The position numbers and the translations under genes were made by a program. Below, one piece after another: positions 45,380 to 52,562 of a stretch of 64,000 bases of DNA (position 1 is its first letter; every line of letters begins with the position of its first letter). The notes beneath the pieces were generated by a model, which had not been told where the DNA came from, did not search any database, and saw nothing but the letters and a program-made list of their open reading frames with translations. Source of the stretch: DAOULT01 sp964646625 (GTDB lineage Bacteria; Chloroflexota; Anaerolineae; CAZYHC01); NCBI GenBank assembly GCA_964646625.1, contig CAZYHC010000014.1, positions 34,319-98,318 of the forward strand. The letters are read 5' to 3'.

Positions 45380-45451
45380 GAAAATTTCTCCCTTTTTAAA
45401 AATGCGGTAGTCTCCCCCAATTGCGTTGAGGCAAACCCGACTTGCCATTTT

Positions 45452-45518
45452 ACCGCAGAGACCGCCGAGAACGCTGAGAAAATTGATAAATCTCTGCGAA
45501 CTCTGCGTGCTCTGCGGT
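45452..45518. repeat. inverted repeat with ACCGCAGAG ends in the feo leader
   Basis: An imperfect palindrome of about 67 nt: ACCGCAGAG at the left and CTCTGCGGT at the right, with further partial pairing inside. This type of ACCGCAGAG...CTCTGCGGT element is common as a dispersed repeat in uncultured bacteria (from memory). It lies in the transcribed leader of feoA. Confidence 0.55.
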
Positions 45519-45653
45519 AGAGAAAAGTCATCAACACGAAAGAGGGGGACCACCAAAAATGCTAGCCATGTGCAAAGGTGCAAACGAAAAACCCAACTAC
45601 CGCTGGTAGCGCTGGCCGAAGCAAAAAGTTTGACTCACCGAACTTTTGATTAT

Positions 45654-45682
45654 ATTATACCTCAATTCCCAGCATTTGTCAA
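45654..45682 (-). promoter_or_regulatory. feo operon promoter
   Basis: On the minus strand TTGACA (45677-45682), a 17-nt spacer and TATAAT (45654-45659) make a perfect consensus sigma-70 promoter pointing at feoA. Its -35 box is 21 nt from that of the divergent transporter promoter. Confidence 0.8.
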
Positions 45683-45703
45683 CTCATTTCTGCGTTTCGC
45701 GGG

Positions 45704-45732
45704 TTGACAAAAAGCCCGAGATATGATATATT
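45704..45732 (+). promoter_or_regulatory. transporter operon promoter
   Basis: TTGACA (45704-45709), a 17-nt spacer and TATATT (45727-45732) point toward the ABC transporter operon. Transcription would start near 45739, leaving about 230 nt before the first start codon. Confidence 0.75.
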
Positions 45733-45738
45733 TACAAT

Positions 45739-45968
45739 ATACAACGAGTATATTAGAGACCTGACTTTCGGGTTCGCCTCTGGCGAACCTGCGAAAAAGA
45801 CGGGTAGAGATTCACCCTGTCCAGCCGGGTGACCGGTGGTGGAGAAGCGAAGGGGGGTGATAATCGTATAATGATGAAACTCAGTGAGGCAGCCATCCCG
45901 GCTGCCTTTTGGTAGGGCGGCTATCTGGCTGCCAGCAGGTAAATAAAATCGAAAGGAGAAAAAGGGTT
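45739..45968 (+). promoter_or_regulatory. structured leader of transporter operon, candidate riboswitch or attenuator
   Basis: Within the leader, GGTTCGCC (45771-45778) pairs with GGCGAACC (45782-45789), and TCACCC (45812-45817) pairs with GGGTGA (45827-45832). A terminator-like hairpin with T4 follows at 45888-45910. After it, a GGCTATCTGGCTGCC stretch could compete with that hairpin. The order of structured RNA, terminator, then ribosome site (AGGAG 45953-45957) is the usual arrangement of transcription-attenuating riboswitches. I do not recognise a known class. Confidence 0.5.
45888..45910 (+). terminator. intrinsic terminator-like hairpin inside leader
   Basis: GGCAGCC (45888-45894) and GGCTGCC (45900-45906) pair perfectly across a 5-nt loop and are followed by TTTT. 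It lies 59 nt before the first start codon of the transporter operon. Confidence 0.6.
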
Positions 45969-47231
45969 ATGATGAAGAAGCTTTTACCTTTAGCGTTGGT
46001 TATAGGGCTTGTGCTGGCTACCACCTTGGTGACCACAGCGGCCCCTCCTCCTGAAGAGGAGAAGGTTTTGAGAGTGGGGGTTATGGCTCCCTATACCGGG
46101 CCAGCGGCCAGAACCGGCGAGGAGTTCAAGGGCGCCACCGAGATAGCGTTTGAGGCCATCGACTACACCATAGGCGATTACAAGGTCGAGCTGGTCTGGA
46201 TAGACTCCGAATCGGATCCGGAAAAGGCCACCAGAGCCTACGAGGAGGCCGTCACCAGGGGCAAGATCGAGGTCGGCCTGCACAACTGGCATAGCTCCGT
46301 GGCCGTAGCCTGCATGGAAGTGACCGCCAAGCATAAAATCCCCCACTTCTTCGGCATGGGCGCCACAGGGGTGGTAAACGAAAAGTTCCACTCCGACGTG
46401 GAGAAGTATGGCTACTGGATGACCAAAGGCTGGCCCGACCCGCCCAAGCTGAGCATCAACTACGTCACTGCTCTGGAGGATGCCATCGCCGCTGGGACCT
46501 GGGTTCCTGAGGAGAAAACGGTAGCCATCTATGGAGAAGATACGGACTGGGGCCGCAGTTTCGGCGAAGGCATTAAAAACCAGTTTGAGGAAGCCGGCTG
46601 GGAGGTCTTGGCCGAAGAATATTTCAACATCGAGGAGACGGAGTTCTATCCGCTGCTCAATAAGCTGCGAGACCTGAACGTGGCCGCCATTGCCGGCACC
46701 AGCACTTCTCCACCCTCCATTTCGGCTTTCATCAAGCAGGCCAGGGAAGTGGGCCTGGAGAGCGTCATCGTGGCCGATGGCCTGGGCTGGGTCGGCGAGT
46801 GGTACGATCTGACCGGCGACGCCTCGGACTACGTAATAGACCAGATCCCTCAGTGGGCTACCGAGGAAGGGAAAGCTTACGCCGAAGAGTTCGAGAAAAA
46901 ATGGGGCATAGCCCCCAGCCCGTCCTCCGGCGGTTTGTCTTACGACTTCACCAATTTCTTCATCAAGATTGCCGAGGCCGCCTACGAAGAGTACGGGGAG
47001 TTGAACAGCGAGACCTTCTACAAGATCGGCAAGGAGAAGGTGCAGACGGGCGAGCTTACCTACACCGGGGGCATCGTGATGCAGGAGTACAAGTACACGG
47101 CCGATACCATTCCCGACCCCGTGGTGGGCAAAGGCTATTACACCTTCCCCGTCCTGCAATACTTTGGCGGGACGCCGGTGATAATCTGGCCGGATGAGTG
47201 GAAAGAAGCAGACATAACGATGCCCGAATAA
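45969..47231 (+). CDS. livK: substrate-binding protein of branched-chain amino acid/amide ABC transporter
   Basis: A 420-residue exported type-1 periplasmic-binding protein. The signal peptide MMKKLLPLALVIGLVLATT ends near TTAAPPP, with no lipobox Cys. The mature part opens VLRVGVMAPYTGPAARTGEEF, the classic Peripla_BP_6 start, and continues with two Rossmann-like lobes. LivK-type proteins bind leucine, but close relatives bind urea, short amides or aromatic acids, and ligand choice cannot be read from sequence. AGGAG precedes ATG 45969. The operon's ATPases and permeases follow; downstream ureide-type genes make an amide or nitrogen compound attractive. Confidence 0.88.
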   Translation: MMKKLLPLALVIGLVLATTLVTTAAPPPEEEKVLRVGVMAPYTGPAARTGEEFKGATEIAFEAIDYTIGDYKVELVWIDSESDPEKATRAYEEAVTRGKIEVGLHNWHSSVAVACMEVTAKHKIPHFFGMGATGVVNEKFHSDVEKYGYWMTKGWPDPPKLSINYVTALEDAIAAGTWVPEEKTVAIYGEDTDWGRSFGEGIKNQFEEAGWEVLAEEYFNIEETEFYPLLNKLRDLNVAAIAGTSTSPPSISAFIKQAREVGLESVIVADGLGWVGEWYDLTGDASDYVIDQIPQWATEEGKAYAEEFEKKWGIAPSPSSGGLSYDFTNFFIKIAEAAYEEYGELNSETFYKIGKEKVQTGELTYTGGIVMQEYKYTADTIPDPVVGKGYYTFPVLQYFGGTPVIIWPDEWKEADITMPE

Positions 47232-47264
47232 AGTCAGATGGACATCGGAGAAGGTCGGCAGGAC

Positions 47265-47297
47265 AGGTGCCTGGCACTTTGGAAGTGCCAGGCACCT
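47265..47297. repeat. dispersed palindrome, copy C
   Basis: 33 nt with 15-bp arms (AGGTGCCTGGCACTT on the left), sitting 34 nt after the binding-protein stop and before livG. In this place it could lower expression of the genes downstream relative to the abundant binding protein. Confidence 0.9.
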
Positions 47298-47335
47298 TAG
47301 CAGATAACCAGGCTTGGTTGAGAGCAGGTAGCTTT

Positions 47336-48061
47336 ATGATACTGGAAACAGAAGGCGTAGTAAAAAATTTCGGGGGCCTGACGGCCGTAGACCGGGTGTC
47401 GGTGGGCGTCGAGGAGGGCCAGATTTTCGGTCTGATCGGGCCCAACGGCGCTGGTAAGACCACGCTGCTGAACGTTATCGCTGGCGTGTATAGACCAAAC
47501 GCCGGGGTGGTCAGGTTCAAGGGCCAAAAAATAAGCGGGCTGAACGCCGATGTCATCTGTAAGAAAGGGATCGCTAGAACGTTTCAGATATCTCAGCCTT
47601 TCCCCAAGATGAGCGCCCTTGAAAACGTCATGGTGGCCGCTATCTTTGGCAACGTGCGCGCTGCCAGCAAGGAGGCGGCCACTATCGCCCAGGAAGTCCT
47701 GGATTTCGTGGAGTTCCCCATGCCCAAGGACACGCTGGCCGAGAGCTTAAATACCGCGCAGCTTAAGCGTCTCGATCTGGCCAGGGCTTTGGCCAGCCAG
47801 CCTGAACTCCTGTTGCTGGACGAGATAGCGGCTGGTTTGACGTCCGGCGAGCTGGGGGATCTGATGAGTTTAATCCGCAAGATACGAGACCAGGGCATCA
47901 CTCTCATAACGGTGGAGCACGTGATGCGAGTAATCATGGCAATATGCGATCGCATCATGGTCCTGCATTACGGAGAAAAGATTGCGGAAGGCACTCCCGA
48001 CGAAATTGCCAAAGATGCAAAGGTAGCCGAAGCATACCTGGGAGAAACCTACATCCTCTAA
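47336..48061 (+). CDS. livG: ABC transporter ATPase, LivG type
   Basis: A 241-residue ATP-binding subunit. Walker A is GLIGPNGAGKTTLLNVI, and the signature motif reads LNTAQLKRLDLARAL rather than LSGGQ, a variation seen in LivG-type subunits. Walker B is LLLLDEIAAGLT, and the H-loop is ITVEHVM. It energises the permease pair LivH/LivM. ATG 47336 gives the normal family length; the frame runs further upstream through the palindrome, which is not a plausible coding start. The ribosome site is weak, so coupling is uncertain. Confidence 0.9.
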   Translation: MILETEGVVKNFGGLTAVDRVSVGVEEGQIFGLIGPNGAGKTTLLNVIAGVYRPNAGVVRFKGQKISGLNADVICKKGIARTFQISQPFPKMSALENVMVAAIFGNVRAASKEAATIAQEVLDFVEFPMPKDTLAESLNTAQLKRLDLARALASQPELLLLDEIAAGLTSGELGDLMSLIRKIRDQGITLITVEHVMRVIMAICDRIMVLHYGEKIAEGTPDEIAKDAKVAEAYLGETYIL

Positions 48062-48117
48062 GTGCCTGTCCCGCAGCTCGCAGCCAGCATTATGATCCTG
48101 AAGAGGAGAGGAAGAAA

Positions 48118-48825
48118 TTGCTTGAGGTAACGAACATCAATTCAGGCTATGGTCATCTACAGGTGTTGTGGGGCGTGTCGCTCCAGGTCTCTGAAGGAGA
48201 GTTCGTGGCCCTGGTAGGACCAAACGGGGCCGGCAAAACCACCGCCCTGAGAACTATCGCCGGGTTACTCGAACCCAGGGGCGGGGGGGTGAAGTTTATG
48301 GATCGGCAGATCGGGGGTATGCCCGCTTATGAGGTCAGCAGGATGGGGATCAGTTTTGTCCCGGAAGATCTGAACCTGTTTACCGGGATGTCGGTGCACG
48401 AGAACCTGCTCATGGGAGCCTACAAGATCCGGGACAAAAAGAAGATCGAGGAGTCCATGCAGTTCGTGTTCGACCTGTTTCCCAGGCTAAAGGAAAGGCG
48501 GGATCAGTTGGCGGGCACCCTGAGCGGCGGAGAACGCAAGATGCTGGGCGTGGCCCGGGGCATGATGTCGGCCCCCAGGCTGATCCTGGTCGATGAACCC
48601 TCCCTGGGCCTGGCCCCTATGCTGGTGTTGGACGTGTTCGAGGCGCTGAAGGAGTTGAATCAAAGAGGGGCCACCATTTTGCTGGTCGAACAGAACGTCA
48701 ACACCACCCTGCAAATAACCGATAGGGCCTACGTCCTGGAACAGGGCAAGCTCGTGTTGGAAGGTAAGAGCCAGGACCTCCGGGAAAACGAGCACGTGAA
48801 AAACGCCTACCTGGGCATCACCTGA
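48118..48825 (+). CDS. livF: ABC transporter ATPase, LivF type
   Basis: A 235-residue ATP-binding subunit beginning LLEVTNINSGYGHLQVLWG. Walker A is ALVGPNGAGKTTALRTI, the signature LSGGERKMLGVARGM and Walker B LILVDEPSLGLAPM, all standard for LivF. TTG 48118 is chosen because AGGAG lies about 10 nt upstream and the protein then starts at the family's usual point. Together with LivG it forms the heterodimeric motor. The next gene follows after 27 nt. Confidence 0.9.
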   Translation: MLEVTNINSGYGHLQVLWGVSLQVSEGEFVALVGPNGAGKTTALRTIAGLLEPRGGGVKFMDRQIGGMPAYEVSRMGISFVPEDLNLFTGMSVHENLLMGAYKIRDKKKIEESMQFVFDLFPRLKERRDQLAGTLSGGERKMLGVARGMMSAPRLILVDEPSLGLAPMLVLDVFEALKELNQRGATILLVEQNVNTTLQITDRAYVLEQGKLVLEGKSQDLRENEHVKNAYLGIT

Positions 48826-48852
48826 TCTTCCCCAAAGAAGGAGTAGAGATTT

Positions 48853-49800
48853 ATGGAACTAACGGCTATCTGGGACTTGTTTGTCACGGGCATCTTGAGA
48901 GGAGGGATGTACGCTCTGATGGCGGTCGGACTTTCCCTGGTGTTTGGGGTGATGAATATCCCCAACTTCGCCCACGGAGAGTTCTACATGATTGGGGCCT
49001 ACATAGCTTACATTATTCACAGGACCCTGGACCTGCCCGCTCTCATGGCCAATGTTATGCCCCCTTCCCTGGCTTCTATCGTAGCCCCCATCCTGGCTAT
49101 CCTGGCGGCGGGATTGTTTGGCTTTGTGCTGGGGCTTTTGGTGGAAAAGGGAGTTTTTTATCCTCTACGGCTTAAAGCCAAGGAAGGGTGGATAATTAAC
49201 ACCTTCCTGCTCACCGTAGGGATGTCCTTCGTGCTGCAAAACGTGGCCCTATCCATCTGGGGAGGCAAGCACAGGGGCATCCCCGGCTATTGGAAGGGTT
49301 ATCTAAACCTCGGCGGACGGATGAACGTTCCGGTTGACAGGCTGGTTGCTTTCCTGTTAGCGGTGCTTATCATCGGTATATTCTGGTTCTTCATGCGCAG
49401 AACGAACACGGGCCGGGCCATCCGCGCCGTGTCCCAGGATGAGAGAGGCGCGGAACTGGTAGGCGTTAACCTCAACAACATCCAAACCCTGACCTTTGCC
49501 TTGAGCTGCATGTTGGCCGGCATCGCTGGAGCGAGCCTGCTCTCCATCACGCCGGCCAACCCTACCACAGGGCTCAACCCCCTCTACAAGTCGTGGTACG
49601 TGGTCATCCTGGCGGGGTTGGGGAACGTGGCCGGGGCGATAGCCGGGGGGTTCATCGTGGGCATGATCGAGTCGGTGGCGTACTATCAATGGGGAGCAGA
49701 CTGGCAGAACGTGATCAGTCTGGCCATTCTCATCGTGCTGCTCCTGGTTAAGCCCACCGGGCTGTTCGGCAGCGAAGTAAAAGGCGTCTGGGAGAAGTAG
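48853..49800 (+). CDS. livH: ABC transporter permease, LivH type
   Basis: A 315-residue inner-membrane permease with about eight helices. Family features are LRGGMYALMAVGLSLVFGVMN at the start, NFAHGEFYMIGAYIAYI and the ATPase-contact loop RAVSQDERGAELVGVNLNN. AGGAG precedes the ATG. It ends 2 nt before livM, so the pair is coupled and forms the heterodimeric channel. Confidence 0.9.
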   Translation: MELTAIWDLFVTGILRGGMYALMAVGLSLVFGVMNIPNFAHGEFYMIGAYIAYIIHRTLDLPALMANVMPPSLASIVAPILAILAAGLFGFVLGLLVEKGVFYPLRLKAKEGWIINTFLLTVGMSFVLQNVALSIWGGKHRGIPGYWKGYLNLGGRMNVPVDRLVAFLLAVLIIGIFWFFMRRTNTGRAIRAVSQDERGAELVGVNLNNIQTLTFALSCMLAGIAGASLLSITPANPTTGLNPLYKSWYVVILAGLGNVAGAIAGGFIVGMIESVAYYQWGADWQNVISLAILIVLLLVKPTGLFGSEVKGVWEK

Positions 49801-49802
49801 AC

Positions 49803-50807
49803 ATGGAAACGACAAAAGGACTGAGGGCCGAGAGCGCCGCCAATGGGCTCCTGGGCAAACTAAGCGCGTGGGGGCTTTCCCCGGTGAACGCCGTTGTTCT
49901 GGTCATCCTGATCGTTGTGCCCCTTCTGATCCAGGACGAATACTTTCTACAACTGGCCGTCTCTTGCCTGTTCTGGGGCACCCAGGCCATGGCCTTTGAC
50001 TTCACGGCCGGGTTCATCAACGTGGTGAATTTCGGCTTTGCCGCCTTTGTCGGGCTGGGGGCTTACACCTCGGCGTTGCTGGCCGTCAAGCTGGGGGTTA
50101 GCCCCTGGATAGGCATATTTGTGGGGGCCTTTGCCGCCGGACTGCTGGGTTTTCTGACCGGCGTGCTGACCTTGCGGCTGAGAGGCATCTTCGCGGCGGT
50201 TATGGCTTGGTTCGTGGGCATAACCCTGATGGAGATCACGGCCGGCCTGACCGACCTTACCAGGGGAACGTTGGGCCTGAACGTCCCCTACTTCCTGGAA
50301 ACAGCTACCAATCGCCCTTACTTTTACATCCTGTTGCCGATAACGGTTGTGACCTTCGTGGTCTTGAGGATAATAACCAGGTCCTACATTGGGCTGGCCT
50401 TCAGGGCTATCGGCCAGAACATCGAAGCGGCGCGGGCCTCTGGCGTGGATCCCACCAGGTACAGGGTGCTCAACTTCACCATCTCGTGCGCCTTTGCCGG
50501 TTTGCTGGGGGGCTTTTACGGCCATTACATCGGCATCCTGATGCCCGAAGTGATGCACACCAGGCGCACGGTGGAGGCCCTGGTGCTGGCCTACATCGGG
50601 GGCAGGGGAAGCATCTGGGGCGGATTTGTCGCCGCCTTCATCTTCATCCCTATTTTTGAATACATTAAACCGTGGATGACTCAAATCGGGATCCCGGAGT
50701 TCCGGCTGATAGTTTACGGCCTGCTGCTGATCCTGGTGATGATCTTCTACCCCGGGGGTTTAGCCAGCATATACGAGGGGCTAATCGGGAGGATAGCCAA
50801 GAAGTAG
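49803..50807 (+). CDS. livM: ABC transporter permease, LivM type
   Basis: A 334-residue permease with a longer, soluble N-terminus of about 35 residues and then around eight helices. AMAFDFTAGFINVVNFGFAAFVGLGAYTS is the LivM hallmark region, and RAIGQNIEAARASGVDPTRY is the coupling loop. It ends the transporter operon; a weak hairpin with a T-run follows at once. Confidence 0.9.
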   Translation: METTKGLRAESAANGLLGKLSAWGLSPVNAVVLVILIVVPLLIQDEYFLQLAVSCLFWGTQAMAFDFTAGFINVVNFGFAAFVGLGAYTSALLAVKLGVSPWIGIFVGAFAAGLLGFLTGVLTLRLRGIFAAVMAWFVGITLMEITAGLTDLTRGTLGLNVPYFLETATNRPYFYILLPITVVTFVVLRIITRSYIGLAFRAIGQNIEAARASGVDPTRYRVLNFTISCAFAGLLGGFYGHYIGILMPEVMHTRRTVEALVLAYIGGRGSIWGGFVAAFIFIPIFEYIKPWMTQIGIPEFRLIVYGLLLILVMIFYPGGLASIYEGLIGRIAKK

Positions 50808-50833
50808 AAAGGCCACCCTTGCCGCCTTTTTTT
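50808..50833 (+). terminator. intrinsic terminator after transporter operon
   Basis: AAAGGC (50808-50813) pairs with GCCTTT (50824-50829) and a run of T continues to 50833. The stem is short, so strength is uncertain. Confidence 0.5.
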
Positions 50834-50838
50834 CTAAT

Positions 50839-50867
50839 TTGCATTTTTTGGACAGGTGTGGTATAAT
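50839..50867 (+). promoter_or_regulatory. promoter of putative small RNA
   Basis: TTGCAT (50839-50844), a 17-nt spacer and a perfect TATAAT (50862-50867). No coding region begins in the next 400 nt on this strand, but a long hairpin and a terminator do follow. Confidence 0.6.
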
Positions 50868-50873
50868 ATAATC

Positions 50874-51007
50874 ACGATTACTTATCCTGTTTCTGGCAGG
50901 CTGTTCTCTTGGTGCCACTTCCTACCGTCGGCCGAGATGGAGGGGAGAGAGCAGCCTGCCCTATATTTTTGAAAGTACAAGGCGGCCTGTTAAGCCGCCT
51001 TTCTTTC
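50874..51007 (+). ncRNA. candidate small structured RNA
   Basis: Between the promoter at 50839-50867 and the terminator AAGGCGGC/GCCGCCTT (50979-50986 with 50994-51001, then TTCTTTC) lies about 130 nt with no plausible protein. GGCAGGCTGTTCTCTT (50895-50910) pairs along 16 bp (with two G-T pairs) with 50945-50960, enclosing a 34-nt apical region. The size, promoter, stem and terminator fit a stable RNA. It does not match tmRNA, SRP RNA or RNase P features that I can recall. Confidence 0.5.
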
Positions 51008-51021
51008 TTCCTCTCGGCTTT

Positions 51022-51049
51022 TTGCTTTGAAGAGATTTTGTAGTATAAT
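51022..51049 (+). promoter_or_regulatory. second promoter-like element
   Basis: TTGCTT (51022-51027), a 16-nt spacer and TATAAT (51044-51049), ahead of the toxin-antitoxin locus. Confidence 0.4.
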
Positions 51050-51140
51050 AAGTCCAGTGTGGAACACGAAATGCTTATTAACTGGGTGGCGCATAGTGTG
51101 GTACAAGATGAGCACTGATGTGTGTCCGTTACCCTCTCTC

Positions 51141-51169
51141 TTGCCTGATTGCGCATTGTCAAGTATAAT
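51141..51169 (+). promoter_or_regulatory. third promoter-like element, likely for toxin-antitoxin locus
   Basis: TTGCCT (51141-51146), a 17-nt spacer and TATAAT (51164-51169), about 100 nt before the antitoxin start. The region 51008-51270 otherwise holds no gene I can support. Confidence 0.5.
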
Positions 51170-51270
51170 ACGTGCTGTGAGGCTGGAGGCTTTTTGTCTA
51201 TGGCGATTGTGAGTACAATTGTTACGAATCGTGCCAATTTGTAGAAGGGCTAGGGGCGGAGGGTGAGGCT

Positions 51271-51588
51271 ATGGAGACAGTGATCACCGTCAGCGAGCTG
51301 CGCGCGAAGACCCGTGATATTTTGGAGCGGGCCAAATTCAAAGGCGAGCGTATTATCGTGGAGACCTCCGGTCAACCTATGGTCACTATCATCGGCGTGG
51401 ACGAGTACCGCCAACTGAAGAAGCTGGAGCAGCAGCAGGAGGCCGAACGCCAGAAACGTTTCGAGATTTTGCGGCAGGCCGGAGCGCGTAACGACCTGAC
51501 CGAAGAGGAAGCCTATGCTCTGGCCGAGGAGGCTCGTCAGTGGGCTTATGAATATCTCCAGCCCGATGAAGGAGGGGCCCGATTATGA
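51271..51588 (+). CDS. Phd/YefM-family antitoxin
   Basis: A 105-residue DNA-binding antitoxin. The N-terminal 50 residues match Phd/YefM (VITVSELRAKTRDILERAK, then IIVETSGQPMVTIIGVDEY). The charged C-terminus is the usual toxin-binding part, and it contains ERQKRFEILRQAG...LTEEEAYALAEEAR, which is repeated almost word for word in the next protein. The ATG follows GGAGGGTGAGG. Antitoxins of this kind repress their own operon. The stop overlaps the next ATG by 4 nt. Confidence 0.85.
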   Translation: METVITVSELRAKTRDILERAKFKGERIIVETSGQPMVTIIGVDEYRQLKKLEQQQEAERQKRFEILRQAGARNDLTEEEAYALAEEARQWAYEYLQPDEGGARL

Positions 51589-52139
51589 AGTTAAGTACCT
51601 GGTTGAAAATCCAGATGGAGCAGCGAGAAATTAACTCTCTGCGTGAGGTAAGCCGTTTAAGTGGTGTGTCTCGTTCTACACTTTCGTCGATTATGCGAGA
51701 TAGCCCATCCGTTATCAGCCCTGACACGCTCAAAAAGCTTGCAAGCTGGGCTGGGGTAGATGTCGCTACTTTGATTGAGATTACTACCTCTCATAGCCAG
51801 AGCGAGCAGCAGGGAGAAGCTGAGAAGCTTGCCCGGCGTTTTATGTTCATTTGTAAGCAGTATCCGGACTTAGAGGACACAGTTAAGAGCTTTTTGGACG
51901 CATACGAGAAGGGCTTTATCTCTTCTGCTGATATTGACTCAATAGCTAAGTATGCGGAGTCCATTACGGCGGAGAGGAAAACCGAGCGCCAGAAACGTTT
52001 CGAGCGACTGAAGCTAATGGCTAAGATGAACGCCGCTTATAACAAGCTCACTGAAGAGGAAGCCATGGCTCTAGCAGAAAGAGCCCGCGAGGAAGTTTAT
52101 AAACTCCGGCAGGAAAAGGTTTTAGCCGGCGATGATTAG
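51585..52139 (+). CDS. XRE-like helix-turn-helix protein with antitoxin-like tail
   Basis: A 184-residue protein with an N-terminal helix-turn-helix (LREVSRLSGVSRSTLSSIMRD) of XRE/Cro type, a helical middle, and a C-terminal segment ERQKRFERLKLMAK...LTEEEAMALAERARE that shares its pattern with the tail of the upstream Phd protein. The shared tail suggests both bind the same toxin. It overlaps the preceding gene by 4 nt and the PIN gene by 8 nt. It may be a second antitoxin or a regulator. I find no exact family name. Confidence 0.75.
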   Translation: MKLSTWLKIQMEQREINSLREVSRLSGVSRSTLSSIMRDSPSVISPDTLKKLASWAGVDVATLIEITTSHSQSEQQGEAEKLARRFMFICKQYPDLEDTVKSFLDAYEKGFISSADIDSIAKYAESITAERKTERQKRFERLKLMAKMNAAYNKLTEEEAMALAERAREEVYKLRQEKVLAGDD

Positions 52140-52561
52140 AGCCGTGCTCGACACCAATCTGTTGGTCAGTTATGTTTTGACCAAAGGAGATACGCTTTCC
52201 AGGCTGATCGAGCATTGGAAAGAAAGAGATTTTATTTTATCTGACTTCGCCTCAGATCGTTGAGGAGCTAAAGGAGGTTCTGGAGCGTCCGCATATCCGC
52301 GAGAAGATGATCGCCAGCCCTTATCCCCTGATAGAGAGCGTTGAACATGACACCGAACGAACGTCCGGTGAGCTTCAATTGACGGGGATATGTAGTGACC
52401 CCAAAGACGATATGTTTGTAGCCTGCGCCGTAGAAGGAGGGGCGGATTATATCGTCAGTGGCGATAGAGACCGGTTGGAGTTGGGAGAATTTCAGGGCAT
52501 CAGCATCGTAGAGCCGGGAGAATTTATGGCCCTCCTGGAACTGTCGAAGCCAAGGAGGTAA
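52132..52561 (+). pseudogene. PIN-domain toxin gene with frameshift
   Basis: PIN toxins are metal-dependent RNases. Reading from ATG 52132 gives MIRAVLDTNLLVSYVLTKGD (first catalytic Asp) but ends at TGA near 52261. One extra base at about 52243 breaks the frame; in the other frame the protein continues TSPQIVEELKEVLERPH, then CSDPKDDMFVACAVEGGAD and SGDRDRLEL, with the remaining acidic residues, to a stop at 52561. The restored product would be about 142 residues, a normal size. This is either a real inactivation, an assembly error or, less likely, programmed frameshifting. The start overlaps the preceding gene by 8 nt. Confidence 0.75.
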
Positions 52562-52562
52562 C

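Noticed and set aside
45739..45968. Assignment of the transporter leader to a known riboswitch class (guanidine, TPP, cobalamin, purine)
   Set aside because: None of the conserved motifs I remember for these classes could be found; only generic structure is claimed.
50878..51237. 119-codon minus-strand frame over the putative small RNA
   Set aside because: It reads through the promoter, stem and terminator, and its translation has no domain-like pattern.
52132..52561. Programmed ribosomal frameshifting in the PIN gene
   Set aside because: No canonical slippery heptamer with a following structure is evident; mutation or assembly error is simpler.
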